Shown here: positions 18,004 to 24,362 of the stretch, piece by piece
How the letters are laid out: every line of letters begins with the position of its first letter
Numbering within the stretch: the first letter of the stretch is position 1
Source: an uncultured Faecalibacterium sp.
GTDB lineage: Bacteria > Bacillota > Clostridia > Oscillospirales > Ruminococcaceae
Assembly (NCBI GenBank): GCA_934512105.1
Contig: CAKSWQ010000006.1
Location: 7,249 to 71,248 of the forward strand
Length of the DNA: 64,000 nt
Direction: 5' to 3'
Notes under the pieces: generated by a model
Databases searched by the model: none
What the model was told of the DNA's origin: nothing
What the model saw: the letters and a program-made list of their open reading frames with translations, nothing else
Translations under genes and position numbers: made by a program

Positions 18004-18057
18004 ATTGTCCCGGAACGGGCACAATCGTTCCGTTCCACCCTCCACAATCGTACCGTT
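18004..18057 (+). repeat. Inverted and direct repeats before a terminator
   Basis: GATTGTCCCG (18004-18013) and CGGGCACAATC form a near-perfect inverted repeat, and the 15-mer CACAATCGTTCCGTT (18020-18034) is repeated at 18043-18057 with one change, 23 bases apart. This could be a binding array for one of the flanking XRE proteins. The stretch 17775-18191 holds no convincing gene. Confidence 0.4.
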
Positions 18058-18068
18058 GTGCTATATTG

Positions 18069-18102
18069 CGCCAGCTTCCCGCTATGGGAGGCTGGCGTTT
18101 TT
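18069..18102 (+). terminator. Intrinsic terminator
   Basis: CGCCAGCTTCCC-GCTAT-GGGAGGCTGGCG (near-perfect 12-bp stem) followed by TTTTT. It ends whatever transcript starts upstream of 18000. Confidence 0.8.
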
Positions 18103-18191
18103 GCGCTTTTGGAGCCAAAGTGCCGCAGTCCGCCAGATGCTTCCTGCCCGAATAATTACTTTACGAGAAGATAACTGGAGGATTATTGAAA

Positions 18192-18416
18192 ATGAAATCG
18201 ACCTATTTGCTTCCGTGGTTCAAGATGACCACATGGTACTTCCGACTGTCTCGATTGCTGGAAGTTTCCAACGTCAAAAAGCGCACCCAAAATCATGGTG
18301 CTGATGCCGACCGTATTTTCATGTTGGTGAAAAATCATGTGCTGGCCGTATCCGGCATGGGAGATGAAGCTCCGCCCACTCCCGGCGGAAGAAACGGAGG
18401 GAGTGATGTATTATGA
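18192..18416 (+). CDS. Small hypothetical protein (uncertain)
   Basis: A 74-aa basic frame (MKSTYLLPWFKMTTWYFRLS...) with CTGGAGG 10 bases ahead of ATG at 18192, overlapping the start of the next XRE gene by 11 bases. The ribosome site and coupling favour a real gene; the lack of any recognised family and the Arg/Gly-rich tail argue for caution. Confidence 0.4.
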   Translation: MKSTYLLPWFKMTTWYFRLSRLLEVSNVKKRTQNHGADADRIFMLVKNHVLAVSGMGDEAPPTPGGRNGGSDVL

Positions 18417-18732
18417 TCCTGCTGCAACGGGTGAACGAATCCAAAACCTCCGAAAAGACCGTGAAGTGACACAAGAACAGCTTGCCATCGACCTGAACAT
18501 CAGTGACCGCTACATGAGAAATCTGGAGAAGGGTGAGAAAGTTCCGTCTGTTGACCTCTTTGTGGAATTGCGGGAACGGTTCGGCTCATCACTGGACTAT
18601 ATTGTTCTTGGTGTTACGGTGTCAGAGCGGGAGCAGGAACTGCAAGATCAGCTGCAAATGCTCCGCAAAGAACTGAAAGAAATGCAGCGGCGGATTCTTG
18701 TTATGCTGGAAATGCTGGGCGAATCTGCTTGA
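18406..18732 (+). CDS. XRE-family HTH regulator with coiled-coil tail
   Basis: A 108-aa protein from ATG at 18406 (ACGGAGGG upstream). Residues about 6-65 are a helix-turn-helix (GERIQNLRKDREVTQEQLA, then SDRYMRNLEKGEKVPSVDL), and residues 70-108 form an amphipathic coiled coil (SEREQELQDQLQMLRKELKE), suggesting dimers. Two copies of a 19-bp palindrome lie just after its stop, and GGAAC...GTTCC dyads also lie upstream, so these are candidate operators. Confidence 0.8.
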   Translation: MYYDPAATGERIQNLRKDREVTQEQLAIDLNISDRYMRNLEKGEKVPSVDLFVELRERFGSSLDYIVLGVTVSEREQELQDQLQMLRKELKEMQRRILVMLEMLGESA

Positions 18733-18752
18733 TCAGGCGCTTCACTGTCGTG

Positions 18753-18804
18753 AACCGGAACGATTGGTTCCGGTGAAAATGGCAAAACCGGAACTATTGG
18801 TTCC
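18753..18804 (+). repeat. Two 19-bp palindromes spaced by 33 bp
   Basis: AACCGGAACGATTGGTTCC at 18753-18771 and AACCGGAACTATTGGTTCC at 18786-18804 differ at one base, in the centre of the dyad (GGAAC-NATTG-GTTCC). Their centre-to-centre distance of 33 bp is close to three DNA turns, placing both on one helix face. They lie 600 bases before the ParB-like gene, so they may be operators or a centromere-like site. Confidence 0.6.
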
Positions 18805-18813
18805 TAAAAAAGC

Positions 18814-19064
18814 ATTCAGTTTTCAGGTACACTATGGTCACAGCAAGGGCAGCACCCCAGACGGGGAGAAGCCCGAAGCTGTAAGACGTACCTTGAAAAC
18901 TGAATATCATTCCCTCGGACAAAACAATGAAACTTCCGTAATTCGCGGCCCGGCCATAAAGAAGGCGGGGTGGCTGAAAAGCCAATGGAGCGGTGCAAAT
19001 CCGCCGCCGAAAGGTTCCCACCTCCGGGCTGTCGAGGACAAATAGGAGAGAAACAGTATTTTTC
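18814..19064 (+). ncRNA. Candidate structured RNA of the ICE
   Basis: No convincing gene lies in 18733-19138. Domain 1: ATTCAGTTTTCAGGTAC (18814-18830) pairs with GTACCTTGAAAACTGAAT (18888-18905, one bulge), enclosing ACAGC/GCTGT, GGGC/GCCC and CCCC/GGGG stems with an AGAC loop. Domain 2 (18948-19029): outer stem GCCCGG/CCGGGC enclosing GGCT-GAAA-AGCC (GNRA tetraloop) and GCGG-TGCAAAT-CCGC. An intrinsic terminator follows. The pairings are seen; that this is transcribed as a functional RNA is inferred. Confidence 0.5.
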
Positions 19065-19103
19065 AAACCACCAGTTGAGAATTTCTCGGCTGGTGGTTTT
19101 ACA
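19065..19103 (+). terminator. Intrinsic terminator
   Basis: AAACCACCAG (19065-19074) pairs with CTGGTGGTTT (19090-19099), followed by T. It closes the structured-RNA region, ahead of the Zn-ribbon gene. Confidence 0.7.
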
Positions 19104-19138
19104 TTTCCCATTAAAATAACGATATGGAGGAAATCTAT

Positions 19139-19384
19139 ATGAGTCGATTTTATAACAACTGCGTAGATGAAGCCAGCTTGACCACTCTCTGCCCGATTTG
19201 TCTGGATTCCTTTCAGGGAGCAAAGGGCGTTCGTGTCCGGCGCGCAGACCCTAAGCAGAAGATCAAGGATGTCTGCACCTACTGCCAGATTCGCTATGGT
19301 TTCGATTATTATGTACAGCCCGATAAGAACGCTGGGCAGTATATGAAGCGAGGCCATTTCGATGATGAATCTGAATGCGCTTAA
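19139..19384 (+). CDS. Small zinc-ribbon-like ICE protein
   Basis: An 81-aa protein from ATG at 19139 (TGGAGG 10 bases upstream). Two Cys pairs, CPIC (about residues 18-21) and CTYC (about 47-50), suggest a zinc ribbon. The C-terminal tail is basic then acidic. It overlaps the ParB-like gene by 23 bases, so the two are co-expressed. Small proteins like this precede ParB-like genes in related ICEs. Function unknown. Confidence 0.7.
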   Translation: MSRFYNNCVDEASLTTLCPICLDSFQGAKGVRVRRADPKQKIKDVCTYCQIRYGFDYYVQPDKNAGQYMKRGHFDDESECA

Positions 19385-20351
19385 AATCGACCCGGAGTTT
19401 CAGGGCAAGATTCCACCCCTGAATTTTGAAGAAGAACAACAGCTTGAGCAGAACATTCTCCATGAGGGGCGGCTGCTCAACCCAATCATCATCTGGAACG
19501 GCTTTATTTTGGACGGACACACTCGCTATCGAATCCTGCGGAAGCACCCGTTCATCGCTTTCCAGATACAGGAGATCGAACTGGATAATCGTTACGCAGC
19601 TCTCTCGTGGATCTGTCAGAACCAGCTTGGACGCAGAAATCTTGACCCGGAACGGAAGAAGTTCTTGATGGGCAAGCTGTACGAATCCGAAAAGCTAGCG
19701 CGTGGCGGTTCCAAAGAGCGGGCGCACGATGAGAACGGACGGTTCACCTCAATAGCTCAAAATGATCCATTGAGGGCAAAGCCGCTCTCCACCTGTGAGC
19801 GCATTGCCGCACAGAACGGAGTGGGGCCAGCCACTGTAAAACGAGCAGAAAAATATGCCAAAGGCGTGGACGCAGCGGAAGATGCAGTTCCCGGTGCAAG
19901 AGAAGAAATCCTGACCGGGCGTATCAAGGCAACAGATGCAGAAATCACCGCCTTAGCCAAAAAGCCTAAAGCAGAAATCCCTGCGGCCCTCGCGGAATTG
20001 CGGAAGCCAAAGCAGGAACGTCAGCCCCGAAAAGCCGAAACAACTTCTTCAAAACAAACACTTTCTGAAATCAGTAAAACCATCCAAGGGCATCAACGTC
20101 AGCTTACTGCCGAAGAAAGAACCTCTCTGAAAGCATCCATTGACAACCGCTATCAGGAACGAGCCGTTGCAAAAGGCTCCCTGATGATGTGCGAAGTACA
20201 GGGTGCGAAAGAGGACTTCATTCGCCGCTGGAATACGATTTTCAAAGAATACCCGGATGTTTTTGAAGATTCGGACTGCCGCAAGATCATTCACGACTTG
20301 ACTGAAGATGCCGTACAGTATCTTCTGAAAATAAAGGAGAAAACGCTATGA
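19362..20351 (+). CDS. ParB-like (ParB/Srx fold) protein
   Basis: A 329-aa protein. Residues about 1-95 have the ParB N-terminal fold (PPLNFEEEQQLEQNILHEGR, NPIIIWNGFILDGHTRYRI), including the DGHTRY motif that in true ParB binds CTP. Residues about 110-200 contain a helix-turn-helix-like region, and the C-terminal third is charged and helical. It may bind the element for stable inheritance or regulate it; no ParA is encoded in the window. The gene overlaps both neighbours. Confidence 0.82.
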   Translation: MMNLNALKIDPEFQGKIPPLNFEEEQQLEQNILHEGRLLNPIIIWNGFILDGHTRYRILRKHPFIAFQIQEIELDNRYAALSWICQNQLGRRNLDPERKKFLMGKLYESEKLARGGSKERAHDENGRFTSIAQNDPLRAKPLSTCERIAAQNGVGPATVKRAEKYAKGVDAAEDAVPGAREEILTGRIKATDAEITALAKKPKAEIPAALAELRKPKQERQPRKAETTSSKQTLSEISKTIQGHQRQLTAEERTSLKASIDNRYQERAVAKGSLMMCEVQGAKEDFIRRWNTIFKEYPDVFEDSDCRKIIHDLTEDAVQYLLKIKEKTL

Positions 20352-20755
20352 TGCTTTCTAACCTGAACCTTTCCAGCCTGCCGGAGTGCAACTTCGAGGT
20401 GCGCTATGTTGACAGCGTTCTGCTGAACCCCTGCGCCGAATATCAGCGGCTGCTCCGCATGGGCAAGGTTGCAAGGATCGCAGCAAACTTTTCGGAGTAC
20501 ATCGCCAATGAGCCGAAAGTCAGCTACCGGGATGGCCGCTACTTCGTCTTTGACGGACAGAACACCATTGAGGCACGGAAAACGTGCAACGGTGGGCGTG
20601 ACCTCCCGATTCGTTCCTGTTTGGCATCCTGCACGGCATGGCTCGTTTTCTGGCTCTGTATCAGGGCGAATACAGCCGGGAACGGCTGGTTGGCCGGCTG
20701 CGCACGGTGCACCCCAAGAACATCACCCGGCTGGCACAGAACGATACTGCAAAGT
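20348..20755 (+). pseudogene. DUF6551/ParB-like gene with internal deletion
   Basis: The N-terminal part (FEVRYVDSVLLNPCAEYQRL, then FDGQNTIEARKTCNGGRDLP) is a ParB-like DUF6551 protein up to about 20610. After that the family's C-terminal segment (FGILHGMARFLALYQGEYSR, ITRLAQNDTA) continues in another frame to about 20755. A block between them has been lost with a frameshift, and the gene is cut again where the AT-rich restriction cassette begins. Confidence 0.7.
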
Positions 20756-20829
20756 ACTGTTCGATTGATTTTTGCTACATCCAATATTGGAAAAATGATT
20801 CGCATACTTGTAAAATTATATATCAATAT

Positions 20830-20865
20830 AAAAGTATTGACTTCTAAATACTTTTGCGGTATCAT
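20830..20865 (+). promoter_or_regulatory. Promoter and operator of the R-M cassette
   Basis: TTGACT (20837-20842), a 17-base spacer and TATCAT (20860-20865) form a good promoter. The inverted repeat AAAAGTATT...AATACTTTT (20830-20838 and 20847-20855, 8-base spacer) overlaps the -35 box and the upstream half of the spacer, the geometry of a repressor operator. The likely binder is the small HTH protein encoded 24 bases downstream, as for C-proteins of restriction-modification systems. Confidence 0.65.
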
Positions 20866-20888
20866 TTGATGTGAAAGGTGGTATGAAT

Positions 20889-21092
20889 ATGGCTTTTTCG
20901 TACAAGCCGCTGTGGAAGCTTTTAATTGACCGGGACATGACAAAAAAACAACTTATGCAAATAACAGGAATCTCAAAATCAACAATGGATAAAATGGCGC
21001 GAGGAGAATTAGTGTCTTTGGAAATTATAGACCGTATCTGCGCTTCTTTGGAGTGCCGTGTTGAGTGTGTTATTGAGCACGTTAGGAGTTAA
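20889..21092 (+). CDS. Small HTH protein, putative R-M controller
   Basis: A 67-aa single-domain helix-turn-helix protein ([20 protein letters not shown], then [20 protein letters not shown]), a size typical of restriction-modification controller or YozG-like regulators. GAAAGGTGG lies ahead of ATG at 20889. The stop is followed after one base by the methyltransferase ATG, so the two are co-translated. Together with the palindrome over its own promoter this suggests negative control of the methyltransferase operon. Confidence 0.75.
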   Translation: MAFSYKPLWKLLIDRDMTKKQLMQITGISKSTMDKMARGELVSLEIIDRICASLECRVECVIEHVRS

Positions 21093-21093
21093 A

Positions 21094-21825
21094 ATGGTAA
21101 AGAAAGCAGAAATAACCGCAACTACAACTAAGCGAACTGTAACGGGAAAGTCTTCAACGGATTTGATACTTTCTGCTTATGTCCGTAATAATGAAGACTT
21201 ATTTCCACTTATATTGTCATTATATGTTCCAATCGGCTCAGAAATTGCAGATGTAACATATGGGAAAGGCGTATTTTGGAAAAATGTAGATAAAAGTAAA
21301 TATATCCTGCATTTTTCGGATATTAAAATGGGAATTGATTGTCGGAGACTTCCATATAAAAGTCATACGATGGATTGTGTAGTAATTGATCCACCTTATA
21401 TGGAGGGATTTTATCGACGAAATAGTGACCATTTGGCGGGAAATGGAACGTTTACTTCATTTAGAGAAGCGTACTCTGATGGAAATGTTTATGAACAAAA
21501 GCTTGGTAAGCCAAAATATCACGATGCTGTTTTGGATATGTACTATTCTGCGGGAAATGAAGCTCTTCGAGTATTAAAAAAAGACGGATTATTAATAATC
21601 AAGTGTCAAGATGAGGTGAGTGCAAACAAACAGCATTTGACTCATGTTGAAATAATCAATGAATATGTAAAACATGGATTGGTTGTAGAAGATTTATTTG
21701 TTATGGTAAGAAATAATAAACCGAATATTTCTACACTAAAAAAACAGGTTCACGCAAGAAAAAATCACTCATATTTTTTGATTTTTCGAAATAAATCTCA
21801 AAGCATTTCATCGAGCAATGAATAG
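21094..21825 (+). CDS. DNA methyltransferase (DPPY type), putative type II R-M
   Basis: A 243-aa AdoMet-dependent methyltransferase. Catalytic motif IV is DPPY at residues 99-102, which modifies an exocyclic amino group (N6-adenine or N4-cytosine). A motif I-like segment, [11 protein letters not shown], lies around Asp53, giving I-before-IV order. The C-terminal half has [24 protein letters not shown] precedes ATG at 21094; an upstream in-frame start has no ribosome site. Low GC matches its neighbours. It would protect sites cut by the convergent nuclease at 21798-22385. Target sequence unknown. Confidence 0.85.
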   Translation: MVKKAEITATTTKRTVTGKSSTDLILSAYVRNNEDLFPLILSLYVPIGSEIADVTYGKGVFWKNVDKSKYILHFSDIKMGIDCRRLPYKSHTMDCVVIDPPYMEGFYRRNSDHLAGNGTFTSFREAYSDGNVYEQKLGKPKYHDAVLDMYYSAGNEALRVLKKDGLLIIKCQDEVSANKQHLTHVEIINEYVKHGLVVEDLFVMVRNNKPNISTLKKQVHARKNHSYFLIFRNKSQSISSSNE

Positions 21826-22385
21826 ACATCGGTTGTAAAGGGTGCTTGCAACGGCCAAGAAATATCGATCAAAGTCTTTATGAGATAATTACGATCTTCT
21901 GCCGCAATGTTTTTTGAACGATTTCCGGGATGAGGAAGGTCGCTGTTTTTTGCAAATGCAAATCGCCATTGATTGCCAAATGTATAAAGGCTAACTGCAA
22001 CAATATCAAATTCTCCGACAGCAAGACATGTTGTATTGATGGTATGTCCATTCGCAAGCGGAATTTCTCGACGGTCACTTGCATCACATTGGAATTTTCC
22101 TTTCCATGCGTCGGGACCGGTCTGTACAACAGAATTTGTCTGTAATGATTTGGCTTCTATACGGAACTCTCTTCCTTTATAACAGAAAGAAATATCGCCT
22201 TTACTATTTCGATCATGATCATCATATTTCATTAGGTTTTTAACATTTTCATGTCCGGTAAAATAGGTTCTGGCTTTATATTCACTCACATAACCAAATA
22301 TGAATCCACGAAGAGATGGGTTTTCATCAACAATCTTTGTGAGTTCATCTGCTGTTATCTGCCACCTATCAAGAATTGTTGACAT
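21798..22385 (-). CDS. Putative PD-(D/E)XK restriction endonuclease
   Basis: A 195-aa protein on the minus strand, convergent with the methyltransferase and overlapping its 3' end by 28 bases. Residues 64-79 show a nuclease-like core: Asp64 in [10 protein letters not shown], then Glu77-Ala-Lys79 in FRIEAKS, with Glu35 upstream, fitting PD-(D/E)XK geometry. The position beside a DPPY methyltransferase and a controller-like HTH supports a type II restriction enzyme. I recognise no characterised enzyme. ATG at 22385 has TGGAGGG upstream, and it has its own promoter. Confidence 0.7.
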   Translation of the reverse strand: MSTILDRWQITADELTKIVDENPSLRGFIFGYVSEYKARTYFTGHENVKNLMKYDDHDRNSKGDISFCYKGREFRIEAKSLQTNSVVQTGPDAWKGKFQCDASDRREIPLANGHTINTTCLAVGEFDIVAVSLYTFGNQWRFAFAKNSDLPHPGNRSKNIAAEDRNYLIKTLIDISWPLQAPFTTDVYSLLDEML

Positions 22386-22426
22386 GTATAAAGTCCCTCC
22401 ATTGATAAAATTCGATGTTGTTGTTA

Positions 22427-22455
22427 ATTATAGCACTTATATGTATTCTATACAA
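22427..22455 (-). promoter_or_regulatory. Promoter of the putative restriction gene
   Basis: On the minus strand TTGTAT (22455-22450), a 17-base spacer and TATAAT (22432-22427) lie 42 bases before the nuclease start. The nuclease therefore has its own promoter, separate from the controller-methyltransferase operon. Confidence 0.6.
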
Positions 22456-22481
22456 TGACACAGCAAAACTTTTGATGGCAG

Positions 22482-22976
22482 AAGCTGCTGGAATCGGTCA
22501 AGACAAACGATGCCGCCCGCATCCAGAAGAAGGTCAAGAAAATCCAGAAAGACTTGGAAAGCAAGCAGAAAGAACTGGACGATCTGAAAGCCGAGACCAT
22601 CCTTGTTATCCGGGGCGTGAGTGCTCTGGACAAAGAACTGCTCGGTACACTGGTGGCCGAAGCAAAGGACGCTCTGGAAACTCTGGAAAAGCAGCTTGTG
22701 CAGGCACAGGAAGAATACGATGAAGCTACCAAAACGGCGAAGCGAAGCAACTACATCTGCAACGAGCTGTTCACATGGGCGGATGTGTACGACACTGCCA
22801 ATCACGATGAACGCCGCGCCATTTTGCAGCAGTTCATCAAGGAGATTCGCGTCCGAAAGGACTATGAGATCTCGATCACCCTGAACGCCAGCTTCGAGCA
22901 AGTAGAGCAGCTCAAGGCTGTATCGACCTACGATGGTGCGGAAATTTTTGAAGAAATTTCCGAAAAGGGGGCATAA
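22482..22976 (+). pseudogene. C-terminal remnant of a second serine recombinase
   Basis: The frame from AAG at 22482 (KLLESVKTNDAARIQKKVKK onward) has the coiled-coil and C-terminal features of large serine recombinases (SNYICNELFTWADVYDTANH, RRAILQQFIKEIRVRKDY). Catalytic, recombinase and zinc-ribbon domains are absent. It starts right after the restriction cassette. It is probably what is left of the recombinase of the older ICE, whose right end should lie between here and the tRNA-Ala gene. Confidence 0.75.
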
Positions 22977-23067
22977 AAGCGATGCTCTTGCCCGCAACAC
23001 TCTGCAAAATGCAAAGAAAGAAGCGTGAAAACGATGGATTTTCAAAAAGTACATTGATGACCCCGCC

Positions 23068-23080
23068 CGGTTCGCATCCG
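23068..23080 (+). repeat. 13-base inverted copy of the tRNA anticodon region
   Basis: CGGTTCGCATCCG here is the exact reverse complement of 23199-23211 inside the tRNA-Ala gene (anticodon arm). It lies near the presumed right end of the ICE and could be part of an attachment site, or chance. Orientation is inverted relative to the tRNA gene in the chromosome. Confidence 0.35.
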
Positions 23081-23128
23081 GCTTCAGGGTTCGGAACCTG
23101 GCACGGTCTGCCAAGGTTTTTTAGCCAT

Positions 23129-23159
23129 AAAAACGCCGCATCGTATAAAACGATGCGGC
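23129..23159 (-). terminator. Terminator of tRNA-Ala
   Basis: On the minus strand GCCGCATCGT-TTTAT-ACGATGCGGC forms a perfect 10-bp stem (23159-23135) followed by GTTTTTA, 5 bases after the tRNA 3' end. Confidence 0.85.
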
Positions 23160-23163
23160 AAAT

Positions 23164-23239
23164 TGGTGGACCTAGAGGGATTCGAACCCTTGACCTCTCG
23201 GATGCGAACCGAACGCTCTCCCAACTGAGCTATAGGCCC
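23164..23239 (-). tRNA. tRNA-Ala (anticodon CGC)
   Basis: The minus strand folds as a 76-nt cloverleaf with encoded CCA. The acceptor stem GGGCCTA/TAGGTCC has the G3-U70 pair diagnostic of alanine tRNAs; the anticodon loop is TTCGCAT (anticodon CGC, codon GCG); the T-arm has GGTTCGAATCC. It marks the border between mobile region and core chromosome, a common integration target. Confidence 0.95.
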
Positions 23240-23257
23240 ATATTTAGGGGCGTGACA

Positions 23258-23275
23258 CGGTTGGTCGACCAACCG
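23258..23275. repeat. 18-bp perfect palindrome beside tRNA-Ala
   Basis: CGGTTGGTCGACCAACCG reads the same on both strands, 18 bases upstream of the tRNA 5' end. A second hairpin, CCCACAA-CTCT-GTGGG-like, follows near 23296-23312. Possibly a recombination or binding site left by an element. Confidence 0.5.
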
Positions 23276-23333
23276 ACATACTCCCCATTTGAATGCCCAC
23301 AACTCTGTGGGGCACAAAAGCGATACGCTTGCA

Positions 23334-23355
23334 CTCCCAGCTGAGCTATAGGCCC
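23334..23355 (-). pseudogene. 5' fragment of a tRNA-Ala gene
   Basis: On the minus strand the first 22 bases of a tRNA-Ala (GGGCCTATAGCTCAGCTGGG plus AG) are present with one change from the intact gene 95 bases away; the rest of the tRNA is missing. This is the kind of scar left when an element integrates within a tRNA gene and restores it. Confidence 0.65.
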
Positions 23356-23429
23356 ATGATGATGACGCTGATAGTGTACCGCGTTTTGGGGCGTTTGTCA
23401 AGCAATTTCGGAGAGCGCAAGCGGGGGAC

Positions 23430-24257
23430 TTACAAGCGGCCAAGCTGCCAGAAGGCCACGGCGCTGGCGGCGGCTACGTTGAGGGAATCCACCCCATGGG
23501 ACATGGGGATCTTTACGGTGTAATCGCAGGCGGCGATGGTGCTGTTTGCAAGACCGTCGCCCTCGGTGCCCAGCACGATGGCAAGCTTCGGCTCAGCGGC
23601 AAGGGCAGGGTCGTCGATGCTGACCGAGCGGTCGCTCAGCGCCATGGCAGCGGTCTTGAAGCCCAGTGCGTGGAGCTGGGCGCTGCCGTTTTCCGGCCAG
23701 TCGGCAGGGGAAGAGCCGATCTGTGCCCACGGCACCTGAAACACGGTGCCCATGCTCACCCGCACCGCGCGGCGGCACAGCGGGTCGCAGCAGGAGGGGG
23801 TAATGAGCACGGCGTCCATGTTCAGCGCGGCGGCGCTGCGGAAGATAGCGCCCACGTTGGTGGAATCTACGATGCCCTCCAGCACGGCCACCCGGCGGGC
23901 GTGGGTGCACACCTGCTCCACTGTGCGGGGCACGGGGCGGCGGAAGGCGCACAGCACGCCCCGTGTCAGTGCAAAGCCGGTAAGCTGCGCCAGCAGCTCC
24001 CGGTCGGCAGTATACACCGGCACATCACCGCAGCGGGTCAAAATCTCCTGTGCCGGGCCGGTGATCTGCTTGCGCTCCATCAGCAGGGAAAGGGGCTGGT
24101 ATCCGGCATCCAGCGCCCGGGCGATCACCTTGGGGCTTTCGGCGATAAAGATGCCCTTTTCCGGCTCCAGCCGGTTGCGCAGCTGCGCCTGCGTGAGCCG
24201 GGCGTAGATGTCCAGCTCCGGGGCGGTAAGGTCGGTGATCTCGTGAATGACAGGCAT
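23430..24257 (-). CDS. TrmH/SpoU-family RNA 2'-O-methyltransferase
   Basis: A 275-aa SPOUT methyltransferase, probably modifying rRNA or tRNA ribose with AdoMet. The N-terminal RNA-binding domain (residues about 10-90, KGIFIAESPKVIARALDAG) is followed by the knotted catalytic domain with motif 1 DSTNVGAIFRSAAAL, motif 2 AIVLGTEGDGL and motif 3 IPMSHGVDSLNVAAASA. ATG at 24257 is chosen for its AAAGGAGCG site; the frame runs 34 codons further upstream without one. First core gene beyond the tRNA. Confidence 0.9.
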   Translation of the reverse strand: MPVIHEITDLTAPELDIYARLTQAQLRNRLEPEKGIFIAESPKVIARALDAGYQPLSLLMERKQITGPAQEILTRCGDVPVYTADRELLAQLTGFALTRGVLCAFRRPVPRTVEQVCTHARRVAVLEGIVDSTNVGAIFRSAAALNMDAVLITPSCCDPLCRRAVRVSMGTVFQVPWAQIGSSPADWPENGSAQLHALGFKTAAMALSDRSVSIDDPALAAEPKLAIVLGTEGDGLANSTIAACDYTVKIPMSHGVDSLNVAAASAVAFWQLGRL

Positions 24258-24316
24258 GGGAACGCTCCTTTGAAATGAAGTTTTTTCTATTGTAGCACAA
24301 GCCGGGGCAGAATGCA

Positions 24317-24351
24317 AAATCCCTGCTGCACACAGAGCACAGCAGGGATTT
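24317..24351 (-). terminator. Terminator of the ABC exporter gene
   Basis: 12-bp stem AAATCCCTGCTG/CAGCAGGGATTT with TTTT on the minus strand, 12 bases after the stop of the exporter gene. Confidence 0.85.
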
Positions 24352-24362
24352 GGATGCAATAC

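Noticed and set aside
18948-19029. Cobalamin riboswitch (because of GGTGCAAATCC)
   Set aside because: The rest of the B12-box core and the kissing-loop elements are absent.
18698-19045. 115-aa plus-strand frame in the ICE spacer
   Set aside because: It crosses the palindromes and both folded domains, has no ribosome site and a composition unlike a protein; treated as non-coding structured DNA/RNA.
22415-22723. 102-aa frame over the recombinase remnant
   Set aside because: Out of frame with the recognisable recombinase C terminus.
23334-23355. A second functional tRNA-Ala
   Set aside because: Only the first 22 bases are tRNA-like; no anticodon arm, T-arm or 3' acceptor follows.
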